From Holophagales bacterium UBA5066 (GTDB lineage: Bacteria; Acidobacteriota; Thermoanaerobaculia; UBA5066): a DNA stretch of 14,882 nucleotides. Location: positions 1-14,882 of the forward strand of contig DIAY01000218.1 of assembly GCA_002414905.1 (NCBI GenBank), in the 5' to 3' direction. Position numbers and translations under genes: made by a program. Of this stretch, positions 1 through 6,423 are shown piece by piece (positions within the stretch are counted from its first letter, which is position 1; each line of letters begins with the position of its first letter). The notes below the pieces were generated by a model that ran no database searches, was not told the DNA's origin, and worked only from the letters and a program-made list of their open reading frames with translations.

Positions 1-90
1 CCCGGGCTCGTCCCGCCGGACAAGCCCCTCAAAGGAATCACGTAAATCCCCATGAGGTGAGAACTTGCGTTCAGCCTCACGGGTTCGTCT

Positions 91-111
91 CTGTTCAGTT
101 TTCAAGGAACC
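91..111 (-). promoter_or_regulatory. boxA-like rRNA antitermination element
   Basis: Read on the minus strand this gives GGTTCCTTGAAAACTGAACAG. It closely resembles the boxA-type sequence (CTTTGAAAACTGAAC) in leaders and spacers of bacterial rRNA operons, where Nus factors load onto RNA polymerase. It lies downstream of the minus-strand promoter at 275-303 and points towards the left edge, so an rRNA gene probably begins just outside the window. Bases 1-90 would then be pre-rRNA leader. The motif match is visible; the rRNA gene itself is inferred. Confidence 0.55.
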
Positions 112-135
112 GGTGCCGTCTAGCGGCGGATTCCC

Positions 136-164
136 AGTCTCTCGCGAGGATCGTTTGAAGTCAA
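136..164 (-). promoter_or_regulatory. possible second rRNA promoter (P2)
   Basis: The minus strand has TTGACT (159-164), five of six matches to the -35 consensus. After 17 nt comes GAGACT (136-141), a poor -10 element. Tandem promoters are common ahead of rRNA operons, and this one sits between the stronger upstream promoter and the boxA-like element. The weak -10 makes this tentative. Confidence 0.25.
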
Positions 165-274
165 GAGCTTTTTCTTCGGGCCGCCTCGAGGGTGGCCTGG
201 AAGTCTAGGCTCTCGGTTGTTCTCGGATTTTGCTCGCTGGAAAGATCTGGCCCGGACGCCGCCGGGGGAGGTGG

Positions 275-303
275 AAGATACGGAAAACGTTCCTCGATGT
301 CAA
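275..303 (-). promoter_or_regulatory. sigma-70-type promoter, probably rRNA P1
   Basis: On the minus strand a perfect -35 TTGACA (298-303) is followed after exactly 17 nt by TATCTT (275-280), which keeps the key T, A and final T of the -10 element. The expected transcription start is near 268, reading left. The stretch just upstream (about 304-336) is unusually A/T-rich for this genome and could act as an UP element. The next element downstream is a boxA-like sequence, which supports an rRNA operon promoter. No protein gene on this strand begins within reach. Confidence 0.6.
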
Positions 304-624
304 GCGGATATTTCTACTGAACCGGAATTAGTTTTCGGCCCCGCCAAGAGGCGCCCATGGGGAGAGAGCCCATTGAGATATTCAGCCGCGGAACCGGCCG
401 CACGGGGCGTCGGTGGTGCCAGGGGATCGAGTCTCCCCGAGAGAAGCAGAAGCCCCTCATCCCCCTCTGGGACAAGGAGTTCCGCCGCCGCACATTTTCG
501 CCCTGTTTTTCTGATCGGAGGCTAGGGGAAGGGGGGCGTTGTCGCAATCCCACCAAAGTGGGATTTCGCTGAGGTTTGACGGAGCGAGTCGAGGGATCGA
601 GGGCGATTCGCCCGGCCGCGCCGT
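304..624. other. gene-free stretch between purN and the rRNA promoter
   Basis: I find no convincing protein gene here: short open frames on both strands are Arg/Pro/Ser-rich with no recognisable motif. The stretch holds the two inverted repeats at 546-565 and 601-613 and the A/T-rich region next to the -35 element. Around 491-515 there are A/T-rich runs for which I have no assignment. Confidence 0.5.
546..565. terminator. perfect 8-bp hairpin, candidate end of the pur cluster
   Basis: AATCCCAC, loop CAAA, GTGGGATT form an exact inverted repeat. It lies 59 nt beyond the purN stop and before the rRNA promoter, where a terminator would be expected. No T-run follows on the minus strand, and only TTT on the plus strand, so it is not a classic intrinsic terminator. 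A smaller palindrome, GGGCGATTCGCCC, lies between it and purN at 601-613. The hairpin is certain; its role is inferred. Confidence 0.4.
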
Positions 625-1284
625 TCAACCCGGAAAGATCAGCCGGCGGCCGGAAACGATCCAGCCCCCCGCGAGAAGCCTCCCGATCGTGGCGGGATAG
701 AGGCGGTGCTCGGCGGAGAGGATCCGGGCCGCGAGGCTGGGGAGGTCGTCACCCGGGTGGACCGCAACCGCTTCCTGGCCCGCGATCGGCCCCGTATCGG
801 TCCCCGCATCGACGAGGTGCACCGTCGCTCCCGAGACCTTCACGCCGTACTCGAGCGCCTGTTTCTGAGCTTCGAGGCCCGGGAAAGCCGGAAGGAGCGA
901 GGGATGGACGTTGACGATGCGCCGATCGAAGCGGGCGACGAAGGCGGGCGAGAGAACACGCATGAAGCCTGCGAGGCAGATGAGATCCGCCTCCGCGGAG
1001 GCGAGCTGCGCGGCCAGTCGTTCCTCGTGCGCGCCACGAGGCTCACCGGGACGGCGCTCCTCGAGCTCCGCTCGGAGCCCACGCGCGCGGGCCGTACCGA
1101 GGCCCACCGCGTCGGCGCGGTCCGCCAGGACGAGAACGATTCGTCCGGGGAGATGGCCGGCCGCGCAGGCGTCCGCGAGGGCCTCGAAATTCGAGCCGCG
1201 ACCGGAGAGGAAGACCGCGAGGCGCGCCGGGAGCGGGAACCACGGTAAGGGCGCGACGTACGGGGCGCGGTCCACGTCCTTCAC
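625..1284 (-). CDS. purN: phosphoribosylglycinamide formyltransferase (GART)
   Basis: This cytosolic enzyme moves a formyl group from 10-formyl-tetrahydrofolate to GAR, the third step of IMP synthesis. The 219-residue product shows the family's SGRGSN loop (27-32), the catalytic NVHPSLLP stretch with Asn125 and His127, and Asp163 in GTDTGP. These match the Asn-His-Asp triad of E. coli PurN. The chosen GTG start overlaps the purM stop as GTGA, a 4-nt overlap that implies translational coupling. The open frame runs further upstream, but only inside purM and without PurN-like sequence. The start leaves about 20 residues before the first beta strand, slightly longer than usual, so an internal start cannot be excluded. 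Last gene of the purF-purM-purN cluster. Confidence 0.95.
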   Translation of the reverse strand: MKDVDRAPYVAPLPWFPLPARLAVFLSGRGSNFEALADACAAGHLPGRIVLVLADRADAVGLGTARARGLRAELEERRPGEPRGAHEERLAAQLASAEADLICLAGFMRVLSPAFVARFDRRIVNVHPSLLPAFPGLEAQKQALEYGVKVSGATVHLVDAGTDTGPIAGQEAVAVHPGDDLPSLAARILSAEHRLYPATIGRLLAGGWIVSGRRLIFPG

Positions 1285-2321
1285 GCGAAGCGGACGCCGC
1301 GCGGTCCGCTCTCGACCCTCCCGACAGGAAGAACCTTCTCGCCCGCCTGCGCGAGTCGCAGCATGACCTCGGCCAGACGGGCCGGGGCGACGAAAAGGAC
1401 CATTCCGACGCCGCAGTTGAAGACGCGGAGCATCTCGTCCTCCGCGACACCACCCTTCTCGCGAATGAACCTGAAGAGAGGCGGCCATTCCCAGCCCCCG
1501 GGCTCCACCACGGCGCGAAGGCCCTCGGGAAGGACGCGCGGGAGGTTGTCGGGGAAGCCCCCACCCGTCACGTGCGACAGGGCCGAGAGGAGGCCCGCAT
1601 CGACGAGGGGCAGGAGCGGCCCGAGATAGCTGCGGTGGACTGCGAGAAGCGCTTCTGCGACCGTCGTCCCGAGCTCGTCAACCCGGTCGTGGGGACCCAT
1701 GCCGAGCCGCTCGAAGAAGAGCATCCGTGCCAGGGAGTAGCCGTTCGTGTGGAGGCCGGAAGAGGCGAGCCCGAGGAGGATGTCGCCGTCCGCCACGCGC
1801 GAACCGTCGAGGAGCTTCGGCCGGTCGACCACGCCCACGATCGTCCCCGCGAGGTCGTAGTCGCCATCCGCGTACATCCCCGGCATCTCGGCCGTCTCGC
1901 CGCCGAGAAGGGCGCAGCCGTTCTCGCGGCATGCGACCGCGACTCCCCCGATGACCTGGGCGATCACGTCCCGGTGCAGTCGTCCGGTCGCGACGTAATC
2001 GAGAAAGAAGAGCGGCCGGGCCCCCTGCACGAGGATGTCGTCGACGCAGTGGTTGACGATGTCCTGGCCCACGGTGCCGTGAACGCCTGCAGCGATGGCC
2101 ACGCGGATCTTCGTCCCGACGCCGTCCGCCGAGGCGACGAGGAGAGGGTCCTCCATCCCCGCGAAGTCCGGTCTGAAGAGGCCCCCGAAGCCCCCCACGT
2201 CGCCGACGACGCCGGGGGTGAACGTCGAGCGAATCGCTTCCCTGGCACGGGCGACGGCCGCCATCTTCGCGTCGATGTCGACGCCGGAGGCGGCGTAGGT
2301 GAGCGGCGTGTCGTTCGGAAT
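1281..2321 (-). CDS. purM: phosphoribosylformylglycinamidine cyclo-ligase (AIR synthetase), ATT start proposed
   Basis: PurM closes FGAM to AIR using ATP, step five of IMP synthesis. The protein has the GDVGGFGGLF stretch (about 40-49), ASADGVGTK (about 63-71) and the HCVDDILVQGA segment, all typical of the family. The first ATG (2264) would give 327 residues and lose the conserved N-terminal sequence TYAASGVDIDAK, which is encoded just upstream in frame. No ATG, GTG or TTG lies in frame between the purF end and that segment. An ATT at 2319-2321, preceded at 6 nt by a perfect AGGAGG (2328-2333), gives 346 residues, close to the usual length of about 345. I therefore place the start there. A sequencing error turning ATG into ATT is the main alternative. 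The 3' end overlaps purN by 4 nt. Confidence 0.93.
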   Translation of the reverse strand: MPNDTPLTYAASGVDIDAKMAAVARAREAIRSTFTPGVVGDVGGFGGLFRPDFAGMEDPLLVASADGVGTKIRVAIAAGVHGTVGQDIVNHCVDDILVQGARPLFFLDYVATGRLHRDVIAQVIGGVAVACRENGCALLGGETAEMPGMYADGDYDLAGTIVGVVDRPKLLDGSRVADGDILLGLASSGLHTNGYSLARMLFFERLGMGPHDRVDELGTTVAEALLAVHRSYLGPLLPLVDAGLLSALSHVTGGGFPDNLPRVLPEGLRAVVEPGGWEWPPLFRFIREKGGVAEDEMLRVFNCGVGMVLFVAPARLAEVMLRLAQAGEKVLPVGRVESGPRGVRFA

Positions 2322-2327
2322 GGCGCG

Positions 2328-2333
2328 CCTCCT
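2328..2333 (-). promoter_or_regulatory. ribosome binding site deciding the purM start
   Basis: AGGAGG on the minus strand, 6 nt ahead of the ATT at 2319-2321. It is 63 nt from the first in-frame ATG at 2264, too far to serve it. It is the main evidence, with the conserved N-terminus, for a non-canonical start. Confidence 0.7.
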
Positions 2334-2370
2334 CGAGGGTGGTCCGCCGGGCTTGCGCCGGGGCGCCGAG

Positions 2371-2376
2371 ATGGTA
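2371..2376 (-). promoter_or_regulatory. -10-like TACCAT between purF and purM
   Basis: Directly after the purF stop codon the minus strand reads TACCAT, 49 nt ahead of the proposed purM start. It fits the TAnnnT pattern seen ahead of other genes here and could give purM-purN a promoter of their own. I see no clear -35. Confidence 0.3.
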
Positions 2377-3834
2377 TCAGCCGCCCCTGGAGCGTCCTTC
2401 AGGTCGAAGCGCGTCCTCCTCGCCGAAGAGCGGCTGCTGCTCGGACGCCACTGTGAAGGGGACCGGGTAGCGTCCCGAGAAGCAGGCGGCGCAGGTGTCC
2501 CCTTCGCCCTTCCCGAACGCGGTCAGCATTCCGTCGAGAGAGAGGTAGCCGAGCGAGTCGGCCTCGATGAAGACCCGGATCTCCTCCAGCTCGTGAGTCG
2601 CCGCGATCAGCTCCTTGCGGCGCGGCGTGTCGATTCCGTAGTGGCACGGGTTGATCGTCGGGGGGGAGGAGATCCGCATGTGGACCTCGGTCGCACCGGC
2701 CGACTTCAGGAGCCGCACCAGCTTCTTCGACGTCGTCCCGCGGACGATGGAGTCGTCGACGAGCACGATCCGGCGGCCGCCGACGACCGACCGGACGGGG
2801 TTGAGCTTCACCTTGACGCCGAAGTCACGGATCGACTGCTTCGGCTCGATGAAGGTCCGCCCGACGTAGTGATTCCTCACCAGGCCCATCCCGTAGGGGA
2901 TGCCGCTCTCCTCGGCGTAGCCGAGGGCCGCGAAGATCCCGGAGTCGGGGACGGGAACGACGACATCCGCCGCGACGGGATGCTCGCGCGCCAGGCGCCG
3001 CCCGAACGAGCGCCGGGACTCGGCGACGGATTTGTGGAAAACCGTCGAGTCGGGACGGGCGAAGTAGACGTGCTCGAAGATGCAGAATGCGGTCCGCCGT
3101 CCCATCGCGAACGAGGAGGACGCGACGCCTCCGGCGTCGAGGATGACGATCTCCCCCGGCTCGACGTCGCGGAGCGGCTCGGCATCGAGGAGGTCGAACG
3201 CGCAGGTCTCGGAGGCGACGAGCCAGGCGTCGCCGAGGCGGCCGATCGTGAGCGGCCGAAAACCCTGCGGGTCGCGTGCCGCGAGGACCTTCTCCCCGGC
3301 CAGGAGGACGATCGAGTAGGCGCCCCGAACGCGGCCGAGCGTGTCGCGGAGCGCCTCGACGAGACTTTCCGCCCTCGAGCGGGCCATCAGATGGAGAAGG
3401 ACCTCGGTGTCGGAGGTCGTCGTGAAGATCGAACCCTCCGCCTCCAGCTCGGCCCGGATCTCGTCGGCGTTCACGAGGTTGCCGTTGTGAGCGATCGCCA
3501 GGGGCCCCTTGTTCGTGTTGTAGACGATCGGCTGGGCGTTCTCCAGGAGCGATCCGCCGGCCGTCGAGTACCGGACGTGCCCGACGGCCGATCTGCCCGG
3601 GAGACGGGCGAGCCGCGCCTCGTTGAAGAGGTCCGCGACGTAGCCCATCCCCTTCTCGACGGCGATCCTCTTCCCGTTCCACGCGGCGATCCCGCCCGCT
3701 TCCTGCCCCCTGTGCTGGAGGGCGTAGAGGCCGAGATAGGTCAGGTTGGCGGCGTCGGGGTGCCCGTAGATCCCGAAAACACCACACTCCTCGCGGAACC
3801 CGTCCGTTTCGATCGCCTCTGGCTGTTCGCTCAC
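2377..3834 (-). CDS. purF: amidophosphoribosyltransferase, [4Fe-4S] type
   Basis: PurF catalyses the committed step of purine synthesis, making phosphoribosylamine from PRPP and glutamine. The 485-residue protein begins with a 16-residue leader ending REE, followed by Cys17 of CGVFGI, the N-terminal-nucleophile glutaminase residue exposed by self-cleavage in Fe-S PurF enzymes. The PRPP loop is VLVDDSIVRGTTS (357-369). Cys251, Cys397, Cys448 and Cys451 match the four cluster ligands of the Bacillus-type enzyme, so an oxygen-sensitive [4Fe-4S] centre is expected. The start is GTG at 3834. No Shine-Dalgarno is visible; instead TAAACT lies 7 nt upstream, suggesting a leaderless mRNA. The gene is 54 nt downstream of the CoA-binding protein gene. 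Confidence 0.97.
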   Translation of the reverse strand: MSEQPEAIETDGFREECGVFGIYGHPDAANLTYLGLYALQHRGQEAGGIAAWNGKRIAVEKGMGYVADLFNEARLARLPGRSAVGHVRYSTAGGSLLENAQPIVYNTNKGPLAIAHNGNLVNADEIRAELEAEGSIFTTTSDTEVLLHLMARSRAESLVEALRDTLGRVRGAYSIVLLAGEKVLAARDPQGFRPLTIGRLGDAWLVASETCAFDLLDAEPLRDVEPGEIVILDAGGVASSSFAMGRRTAFCIFEHVYFARPDSTVFHKSVAESRRSFGRRLAREHPVAADVVVPVPDSGIFAALGYAEESGIPYGMGLVRNHYVGRTFIEPKQSIRDFGVKVKLNPVRSVVGGRRIVLVDDSIVRGTTSKKLVRLLKSAGATEVHMRISSPPTINPCHYGIDTPRRKELIAATHELEEIRVFIEADSLGYLSLDGMLTAFGKGEGDTCAACFSGRYPVPFTVASEQQPLFGEEDALRPEGRSRGG

Positions 3835-3841
3835 GACGGGG

Positions 3842-3847
3842 AGTTTA
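3842..3847 (-). promoter_or_regulatory. -10-like TAAACT ahead of purF
   Basis: TAAACT on the minus strand ends 7 nt before the purF GTG, so transcription would start at or next to the start codon. No Shine-Dalgarno lies between. No good -35 is seen 16-18 nt upstream. Confidence 0.4.
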
Positions 3848-3888
3848 TCCGCCCGCTCCCGGCCCGCTGCGACCCGGCGGGAGCAGCC

Positions 3889-4308
3889 TCAGGCGAAGTT
3901 GCTCGCGACCATGATGCAGGCCTCGTACACCGTCTTGAACGGCGCCCGGCGGGCGACCTCGAGGACCGTCTCGTCGTAGCTCCCGTCCTGAAGCCACACG
4001 GCGGGGAGGCCTAGCCGGGAGGCCTCTTCGAGGATCCCCCTGCTCACTTCCGGAGGGGTGACGACGTTCACGATGTGGATCGGCGCCGGAACCGCCTCGA
4101 GATTCGGAAAGACCGGCAGGCCGGCGATCTCGGTCTCTCGTGGGTTCACCGGCAGGACGGTGTACCCCTTCGCCGCGAGGTTCCGGACGATGATGTTCCC
4201 GTACTTCGCCGGGTCGTTGCTCGCGCCGACGACGGCGATCCGGGTCTGGGGACCGCGGTGGCGAAGCTGCTCGAGAACCTCCGGCGGATGCGGGTCGGGT
4301 CGGTACAT
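3889..4308 (-). CDS. CoA-binding domain protein (YccU-like)
   Basis: A 139-residue single-domain protein of the CoA-binding family, related to the nucleotide-binding domain of succinyl-CoA synthetase. It shows the Rossmann-type start RIAVVGASNDPAKYGN (23-38), then GYTVLPVNPRETEIAGLPVFPNL (48-70, conserved NP and EIxG positions), VTPPEVSR (83-90), the VWLQDG turn (104-109) and a C-terminal Cys131-Ile-Met-Val. The start is ATG 4308, with AGGAGGT (4314-4320) 5 nt upstream. The frame stays open to 4488, but the extension is Arg-rich and lies outside the Shine-Dalgarno. Members bind CoA or related ligands; no cellular role is firmly established. It lies upstream of purF on the same strand, but nothing visible links it to purine synthesis. 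Confidence 0.88.
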   Translation of the reverse strand: MYRPDPHPPEVLEQLRHRGPQTRIAVVGASNDPAKYGNIIVRNLAAKGYTVLPVNPRETEIAGLPVFPNLEAVPAPIHIVNVVTPPEVSRGILEEASRLGLPAVWLQDGSYDETVLEVARRAPFKTVYEACIMVASNFA

Positions 4309-4313
4309 CAGAG

Positions 4314-4320
4314 ACCTCCT
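4314..4320 (-). promoter_or_regulatory. ribosome binding site of the CoA-binding protein gene
   Basis: AGGAGGT on the minus strand, 5 nt before ATG 4308. It fixes this start over the longer open frame. No TAnnnT hexamer is present in the preceding 130 nt; CAGAAT near 4349-4354 is the nearest -10-like sequence. Confidence 0.75.
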
Positions 4321-4438
4321 GGCGGGCCTTTCTGCGCGGCCCGGCTGCATTCTGCGACAGGCTCGCGGCGTCCGGGAGGCGGCGGGCAAAACGGTGCGAT
4401 TCCGCTTCTGGTGAGAAGAATGGGGGCGAGGAGAGGCT

Positions 4439-5551
4439 TCAGCCCTTCCGGCCGCTCGCACTCCTCTCCGGTGGCTCACCCTCGGCAAGCGTGGGGACGG
4501 TCAGTTTCGTCTCGCGAACCTCTTCTATAAAGCCCGGTCCGAAGGCCTTCGACGGCGTCCACGCCCCCGGCTTGACACCTCCACGCAGGACCCTGTCGGC
4601 CGCGAGGACGGCGGTCTCGGCCGTGAGCGTATAGCCCTCGAGCGTCTCGACGGTGCCTTCCACGGCGCGCCCCTCGCCGTCCTCGACGCGGCCCCACAGG
4701 AGCGACCGCTCGCGGGCACGCTCCTGGGCGGTCGGCCCGGCGATCCCCGTCTTCACCCAGGCCGAGAGAAGCGCCTGGAAGGGGCCGAACCCGGCCAGAG
4801 GGAGGAGCGACCGGACCCACCGGAGCGCCGAAACGTGCGCCGGAGCCATCGCCATGTAGGTCTCGATGTTCGGGATCCCGGTGGAGCGGTAAGCCGTCGA
4901 GAGGTCTCCCCAGGGAATCGTCACGGCGTACCTTGGCCGGTCGGGGAAAGGAATCGTCCTCGCCTTCCACGCAACCGGCACGGAGACGAGCTTCCCGTCG
5001 ATGCGCGCGGCCGCACCCTTCGGCAGCCCTTCCAGCATCGTCCGGGCCGTTCCAGCCGAGATCCCGAAGCCGCGGAAGGCGAGCTGGAGGCGAACGGCGC
5101 CCGGAAGCGCCAGCGCCAGTGCGGCCGCGAGGCAGTCGGAGGGGACGACGTCGAAGCCGACCCCGGGAAGAAGGACGACGCCCGCTCTCACCGCCTCGGC
5201 GTGCCGCGCGAAAACCGACTCGAAAACGCCGATCTCCCCCGTGATGTCGAGGTAGGAGACCCGCGCCTTCAGGCAGGCGGCCAGGACCGGGGCGCTCGTC
5301 CTGGAGAAGGGCCCCGCAGCCAGGAGAACCGCCCCGAACCGCGAGAACCGCTCGGCGAGATGCCGCGGTGGCTCGTCGAGCGCGAAGGCCTCGAACGGGA
5401 CTCCATGCTCTTTCGCGAGGGGCTCGATCGCCTCCGGGCGCCGGCCGGCGATCGTCACGGGGATGCCCCGGGCCAGGGCGGTGTCGAGGATGAGCCGCCC
5501 CGTGTAGCCGTTGGCACCGTAGAGGAGGAGTCGCTTCTTGGCAGCAGACAC
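4439..5551 (-). CDS. saccharopine dehydrogenase-like NAD(P)-binding protein
   Basis: About 370 residues. The N-terminus KRLLLYGANGYTGRL holds the dinucleotide loop GANGYTG (12-18), followed by TIAGRRPEAIEPLA, a second strand with a basic GRR end that suits NADP. Further on come AAGPFSRTSAPVLAACL, YLDITGEIGVFE and LPGVGFDVVPSDCLA, which are typical of the saccharopine-dehydrogenase-like and trans-acting enoyl reductase family. Members reduce varied substrates, so the reaction cannot be named; true saccharopine dehydrogenase is unlikely. GTG 5551 and GTG 5557 are both possible starts; neither has a Shine-Dalgarno. I prefer 5551 because TACCAT at 5562-5567 suits a nearly leaderless mRNA. The frame upstream of 5557 is antisense to the methyltransferase gene and not family-like. 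Divergent from that gene. Confidence 0.85.
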   Translation of the reverse strand: MSAAKKRLLLYGANGYTGRLILDTALARGIPVTIAGRRPEAIEPLAKEHGVPFEAFALDEPPRHLAERFSRFGAVLLAAGPFSRTSAPVLAACLKARVSYLDITGEIGVFESVFARHAEAVRAGVVLLPGVGFDVVPSDCLAAALALALPGAVRLQLAFRGFGISAGTARTMLEGLPKGAAARIDGKLVSVPVAWKARTIPFPDRPRYAVTIPWGDLSTAYRSTGIPNIETYMAMAPAHVSALRWVRSLLPLAGFGPFQALLSAWVKTGIAGPTAQERARERSLLWGRVEDGEGRAVEGTVETLEGYTLTAETAVLAADRVLRGGVKPGAWTPSKAFGPGFIEEVRETKLTVPTLAEGEPPERSASGRKG

Positions 5552-5561
5552 GGGCACGTCG

Positions 5562-5583
5562 ATGGTACGCCGTCCGCTACGAT
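5562..5583. promoter_or_regulatory. back-to-back divergent -10-like hexamers
   Basis: The plus strand carries TACGAT (5578-5583), 7 nt before the methyltransferase ATG. The minus strand carries TACCAT (5562-5567), 10 nt before GTG 5551. The genes are separated by only 33-39 bp, so each promoter's -35 region must lie near or inside the other gene's start, and one regulator or polymerase could affect both. No clear -35 is visible on either strand. Confidence 0.35.
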
Positions 5584-5590
5584 CGGGAAC

Positions 5591-6364
5591 ATGACCGCCG
5601 ACTCGTGGGATCCCGGCCAGTACGCGAAGTTCCAGCGTGAGCGCAGCGCTCCCTTCCTCGACCTCCTCACCCTCGTCGAGCCCCGGCCCGGGATGCGGGC
5701 CGTCGACCTCGGCTGCGGCACGGGAGAGCTGACCCGGCAGCTCCACGACCGACTCGGCTGCCGGGAGACGCTGGGGATCGACCGTTCGGCGAAGATGCTG
5801 AAAAAGAGCGCTGCGTTCGCCGCTCCCGGCCTCCGGTTCGAAGAGGGAACGGTCGAGTCTTTCGCCCCGGACATTCCCTTCGACCTCGTCTTCTCCAACG
5901 CCGCACTCCACTTCGTCGAGGGGCACGAGAACCTCTGGCCGCGTCTCGCCTCGCTCCTCGCACCGGACGGGCAGATGGCGGTCCACCTCCCCGCGAACCA
6001 GGACCACCCGACGCACGTCACGGCGCGGGAGGTCGCCCGCGAGGAGCCCTTCGCCGCAGCTCTCGGAGCGTACGTCCTTCCGACCCACCTCCTGCCGGTG
6101 GAGGCGTACGCCACTCTCTTCCACCGTCTCGGTTTTGCCCGTCAGACCGTGAAGCTCGTCGTCTACACGCACCTTCTCGATTCGAGGGAGAGCGTCGTGG
6201 AGTGGGTGAAGGGGTCGATCCTCACGGAGTACCAGTCCCGGTTGGCTCCTCTGCTCTACGAGCGGTTCCTCGAGACTTACCGACAGCGTCTCCTTCCCCG
6301 CCTCGCAGACGAGCGGCCCTACTTCTTCACCTTCAAACGCGTGCTGATGCACGCGGCGAGGTAA
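5591..6364 (+). CDS. tam: class I SAM methyltransferase, trans-aconitate 2-methyltransferase family
   Basis: A 257-residue cytosolic methyltransferase. It opens with WDPGQYAKFQRERSAPFLDLL, the Tam-type N-terminus. The SAM motif I is VDLGCGTGE (38-46), an acidic GIDRSAKML follows at motif II (62-70), and FSNAALHFVEGHENLWPRL (101-119) and VHLPANQDHPTHVTAREVA (131-149) match E. coli Tam in order and spacing. Tam methylates trans-aconitate, a damage product of cis-aconitate that inhibits aconitase. The family is broad, so the substrate is inferred. The start is ATG 5591 with no Shine-Dalgarno; TACGAT 7 nt upstream suggests a leaderless mRNA. Divergent from the reductase-like gene; the next gene follows 59 nt downstream on the same strand. 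Confidence 0.85.
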   Translation: MTADSWDPGQYAKFQRERSAPFLDLLTLVEPRPGMRAVDLGCGTGELTRQLHDRLGCRETLGIDRSAKMLKKSAAFAAPGLRFEEGTVESFAPDIPFDLVFSNAALHFVEGHENLWPRLASLLAPDGQMAVHLPANQDHPTHVTAREVAREEPFAAALGAYVLPTHLLPVEAYATLFHRLGFARQTVKLVVYTHLLDSRESVVEWVKGSILTEYQSRLAPLLYERFLETYRQRLLPRLADERPYFFTFKRVLMHAAR

Positions 6365-6395
6365 GCGGGCCTTCGCGGGAACCGCCGGTCGCGGG

Positions 6396-6401
6396 TAGAG
6401 T
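6396..6401 (+). promoter_or_regulatory. -10-like TAGAGT ahead of the envelope protein gene
   Basis: TAGAGT lies in the 59-bp gap after tam, 22 nt before ATG 6424, leaving room for the ribosome binding site AGGTGA at 6413-6418. No good -35 is seen. Confidence 0.3.
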
Positions 6402-6423
6402 CCAGGGCTCCGAGGTGAAGAAG

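Noticed and set aside
217..572. Short open frames in the leftmost region as possible small genes
   Set aside because: They overlap the minus-strand promoter and show no ribosome site, motif or typical codon pattern.
2299..4014. A 571-codon plus-strand frame opposite purF
   Set aside because: Low-complexity charged sequence, fully antisense to purF, with no family motif. It is a shadow of the coding strand.
4309..4488. A 60-residue N-terminal extension of the CoA-binding protein
   Set aside because: ATG 4308 has a perfectly placed AGGAGGT, and the extension is Arg/Pro-rich and absent from the family.
5552..6352. Long N-terminal extension of the reductase-like protein across the methyltransferase gene
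   Set aside because: The family-like sequence begins at KRLLLYGANGYTG; upstream residues are Arg/Glu-rich and antisense to a clear methyltransferase.
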